From Pseudonocardiales bacterium (lineage in GTDB: Bacteria > Actinomycetota > Actinomycetes > Mycobacteriales > Pseudonocardiaceae): 6,907 bases of DNA. Numbering within the stretch: the first letter of the stretch is position 1; each line of letters opens with the position of its first letter. Made by a program: the position numbers and the translations under genes. The DNA is taken from assembly GCA_025465385.1 (NCBI GenBank), contig JAODNG010000380.1, positions 1-6,907 on the forward strand. Reading direction: 5' to 3'. Under the pieces are notes generated by a model that was not told the origin of the DNA, did no database searches, and saw only the letters and a program-made list of their open reading frames with translations. Shown here one piece after another: positions 6,123 to 6,907 of the stretch.

Positions 6123-6436
6123 GGAATCGCGAGGACGATGCGGAGTGCATCGTTGACTGCCCGTAGTGTCGTGGGGCTAAGCGAGCCGAGCAGGTCGCGG
6201 AGTTCATCACGGTGGAGTTGCTGGAGGTCGTCGGCGTTGACGTAACCGACGAGCGGGTCACAGGTACCGAGAGCGACCCAGGTTGGCAGGTTGGCGCGCC
6301 GCTCTGTGATGGTGATTCTGACCGCGAGCAGGTCGGACAATGCGCGGTTGCGGTGATTGTTGCTGACCACCAGCCAGGGCTTGGGTCCGAATCCGATGTC
6401 GGCGCGGTAGACCTGTCCTCGTAGCGGAGCGCTCAT
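6119..6436 (-). CDS. MazF/PemK-like type II toxin (endoribonuclease)
   Basis: The 105-aa product has the MazF/PemK fold signature. RGQVYRADIGFG at about 6-17 is followed by PWLVVSNNHRNRA at 20-32 (family pattern RPxLVVSNxxxN), then VRITI at 39-43 and VNADDLQQL later. Toxins of this family cleave RNA, mostly mRNA, at short motifs and slow growth when not bound by their antitoxin. Thr42 in RIT corresponds to the conserved catalytic Thr/Ser. The position of the usual catalytic Arg ahead of P-x-LVVS is Lys19 here, so activity should not be assumed. The gene overlaps the antitoxin by 4 bp (ATGA), the classic layout that ties toxin synthesis to antitoxin translation. The length is normal for the family. 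Confidence 0.82.
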   Translation of the reverse strand: MSAPLRGQVYRADIGFGPKPWLVVSNNHRNRALSDLLAVRITITERRANLPTWVALGTCDPLVGYVNADDLQQLHRDELRDLLGSLSPTTLRAVNDALRIVLAIP

Positions 6437-6750
6437 GCCTCGGCGACGCGGTCGACCCGGTGGGCATAGCGGCGACGGCGCTCTCGGGTCTCGGCGGCGT
6501 CGTGCACCTCAGGCCACAGGTCGGCCAGCTCGGCATATCCGCATTCCAGGGCACGTTCCCGTAGGGCGTCGGCACCGGTGTGGACGAGAGCGCGGACGAT
6601 CGCTGCTTCTGTCGCACCCGGCTTGAGGGTGATGCCCTTCTCGGCGGCGGCTTCCACGAGAACGGCCCACTCGGCGCGGTCAGGATCGCTGACCGAAGCG
6701 ATGACACCTTGGTCGTGATCATTGAACGTGACAGTGGTTCTCCTCGACAT
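6433..6750 (-). CDS. Type II antitoxin paired with the MazF-like toxin
   Basis: The 105-aa protein has a short N-terminal strand, RRTTVTFND (3-11), then helical sequence and a charged C-terminal half with a RERRRR cluster (89-94). This fits a ribbon-helix-helix DNA-binding antitoxin whose tail wraps the toxin; the family assignment comes mainly from layout and is weak by sequence alone. It precedes and overlaps the toxin gene by 4 bp, as antitoxins usually do. The ATG at 6750 is preceded in frame by TGA two codons up, which fixes the upstream limit. The best ribosome site, GGAGG at 6772-6768, is 17 nt away, longer than ideal. An inverted repeat that spans the start codon would let the protein repress its own operon. 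Confidence 0.7.
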   Translation of the reverse strand: MSRRTTVTFNDHDQGVIASVSDPDRAEWAVLVEAAAEKGITLKPGATEAAIVRALVHTGADALRERALECGYAELADLWPEVHDAAETRERRRRYAHRVDRVAEA

Positions 6751-6780
6751 GCATCAATTAGCATCATCCTCCGATGCATG
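6748..6780. promoter_or_regulatory. Inverted-repeat operator candidate of the toxin-antitoxin operon
   Basis: CATGCATC at 6748-6755 and GATGCATG at 6773-6780 are exact reverse complements separated by 17 bp. One arm covers the antitoxin ATG (6750-6748); the other lies just upstream of the GGAGG ribosome site (6772-6768). Inside are direct copies of GCATCA at 6751-6756 and 6761-6766, 10 bp apart, about one helical turn. Such repeats are typical binding sites of ribbon-helix-helix antitoxins. The promoter itself must lie within or just beyond this repeat, overlapping the end of guaA; TAACAT at 6809-6804 is a weak -10 candidate. Confidence 0.5.
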
Positions 6781-6806
6781 ATCACACATCACGCGAATGC
6801 CACATG

Positions 6807-6907
6807 TTATTCCCACTCGATGGTGCCGGGGGGTTTGCTGGTCACGTCGAGCACCACTCGGTTGATCTCGGGCACCTCATTGGTGATCCGGCCGGAGATG
6901 CGGGCCA
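6807..6907 (-). CDS. guaA: GMP synthase (glutamine-hydrolysing), C-terminal end only
   Basis: The last 33 codons run off the right edge and end ARISGRITNEVPEINRV..TSKPPGTIEWE, then TAA. This is the highly conserved C-terminus of GMP synthase: RIxNEVxxxNRVVxDxTSKPPxTIEWE forms part of the dimer and substrate-binding region. The enzyme converts XMP to GMP using glutamine and ATP. The gene end is intact, so the toxin-antitoxin module starts 57 nt downstream without damaging guaA. No terminator hairpin is visible between the two, so read-through from guaA is possible. Confidence 0.95.
   Translation of the reverse strand, partial: ARISGRITNEVPEINRVVLDVTSKPPGTIEWE

Overview
The window reads as chromosome of a high-GC actinobacterium. 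The evidence is GC-rich third codon positions, GTG starts, a short operon of stop/start-overlapped genes, and an adenosine kinase fragment that resembles the mycobacterial PfkB-type enzyme. I cannot name the genus. Every gene I accept lies on the minus strand, so transcription runs from right to left. No RNA gene, insertion sequence or CRISPR array is visible.

Right edge (about 6907-6119): the last 33 codons of guaA (GMP synthase) are followed by a two-gene type II toxin-antitoxin module, an antitoxin and a MazF/PemK-like toxin overlapping by 4 bp. A perfect 8-bp inverted repeat, CATGCATC-N17-GATGCATG, flanks the antitoxin ribosome site and start codon and is a good candidate autoregulatory operator.

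Leader (about 6118-5826): close to 300 bases lie between the toxin and the first convincing gene of the next operon. They hold three perfect inverted repeats and a doubtful 62-codon ORF with a C-terminal CxxC. I see no clear promoter and no riboswitch I can name.

Main operon (5825 to beyond base 1): seven genes packed with overlaps or gaps of 22 nt or less. In transcription order they are a 57-aa CxxC/coiled-coil protein; a 191-aa eight-cysteine protein of the MTHFR C-terminal (MetV-like) family; MetF (5,10-methylenetetrahydrofolate reductase); a roughly 500-aa MidA-like SAM-dependent methyltransferase; a 350-aa core methionine synthase containing only the zinc catalytic domain of MetE; MetK (SAM synthetase); and the start of adenosine kinase.

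Together they form most of a methyl-regeneration cycle. MetF/MetV makes methyl-THF, core-MetE methylates homocysteine, MetK makes SAM, a methyltransferase spends it, and adenosine kinase removes the adenosine released from S-adenosylhomocysteine. The missing step, SAH hydrolase, is not in the window and might lie beyond base 1. The most interesting points are the stand-alone MetE catalytic domain beside a MetV/MetF-type reductase, and the methyltransferase-like protein and tiny CxxC protein built into the same transcript with no assigned role.
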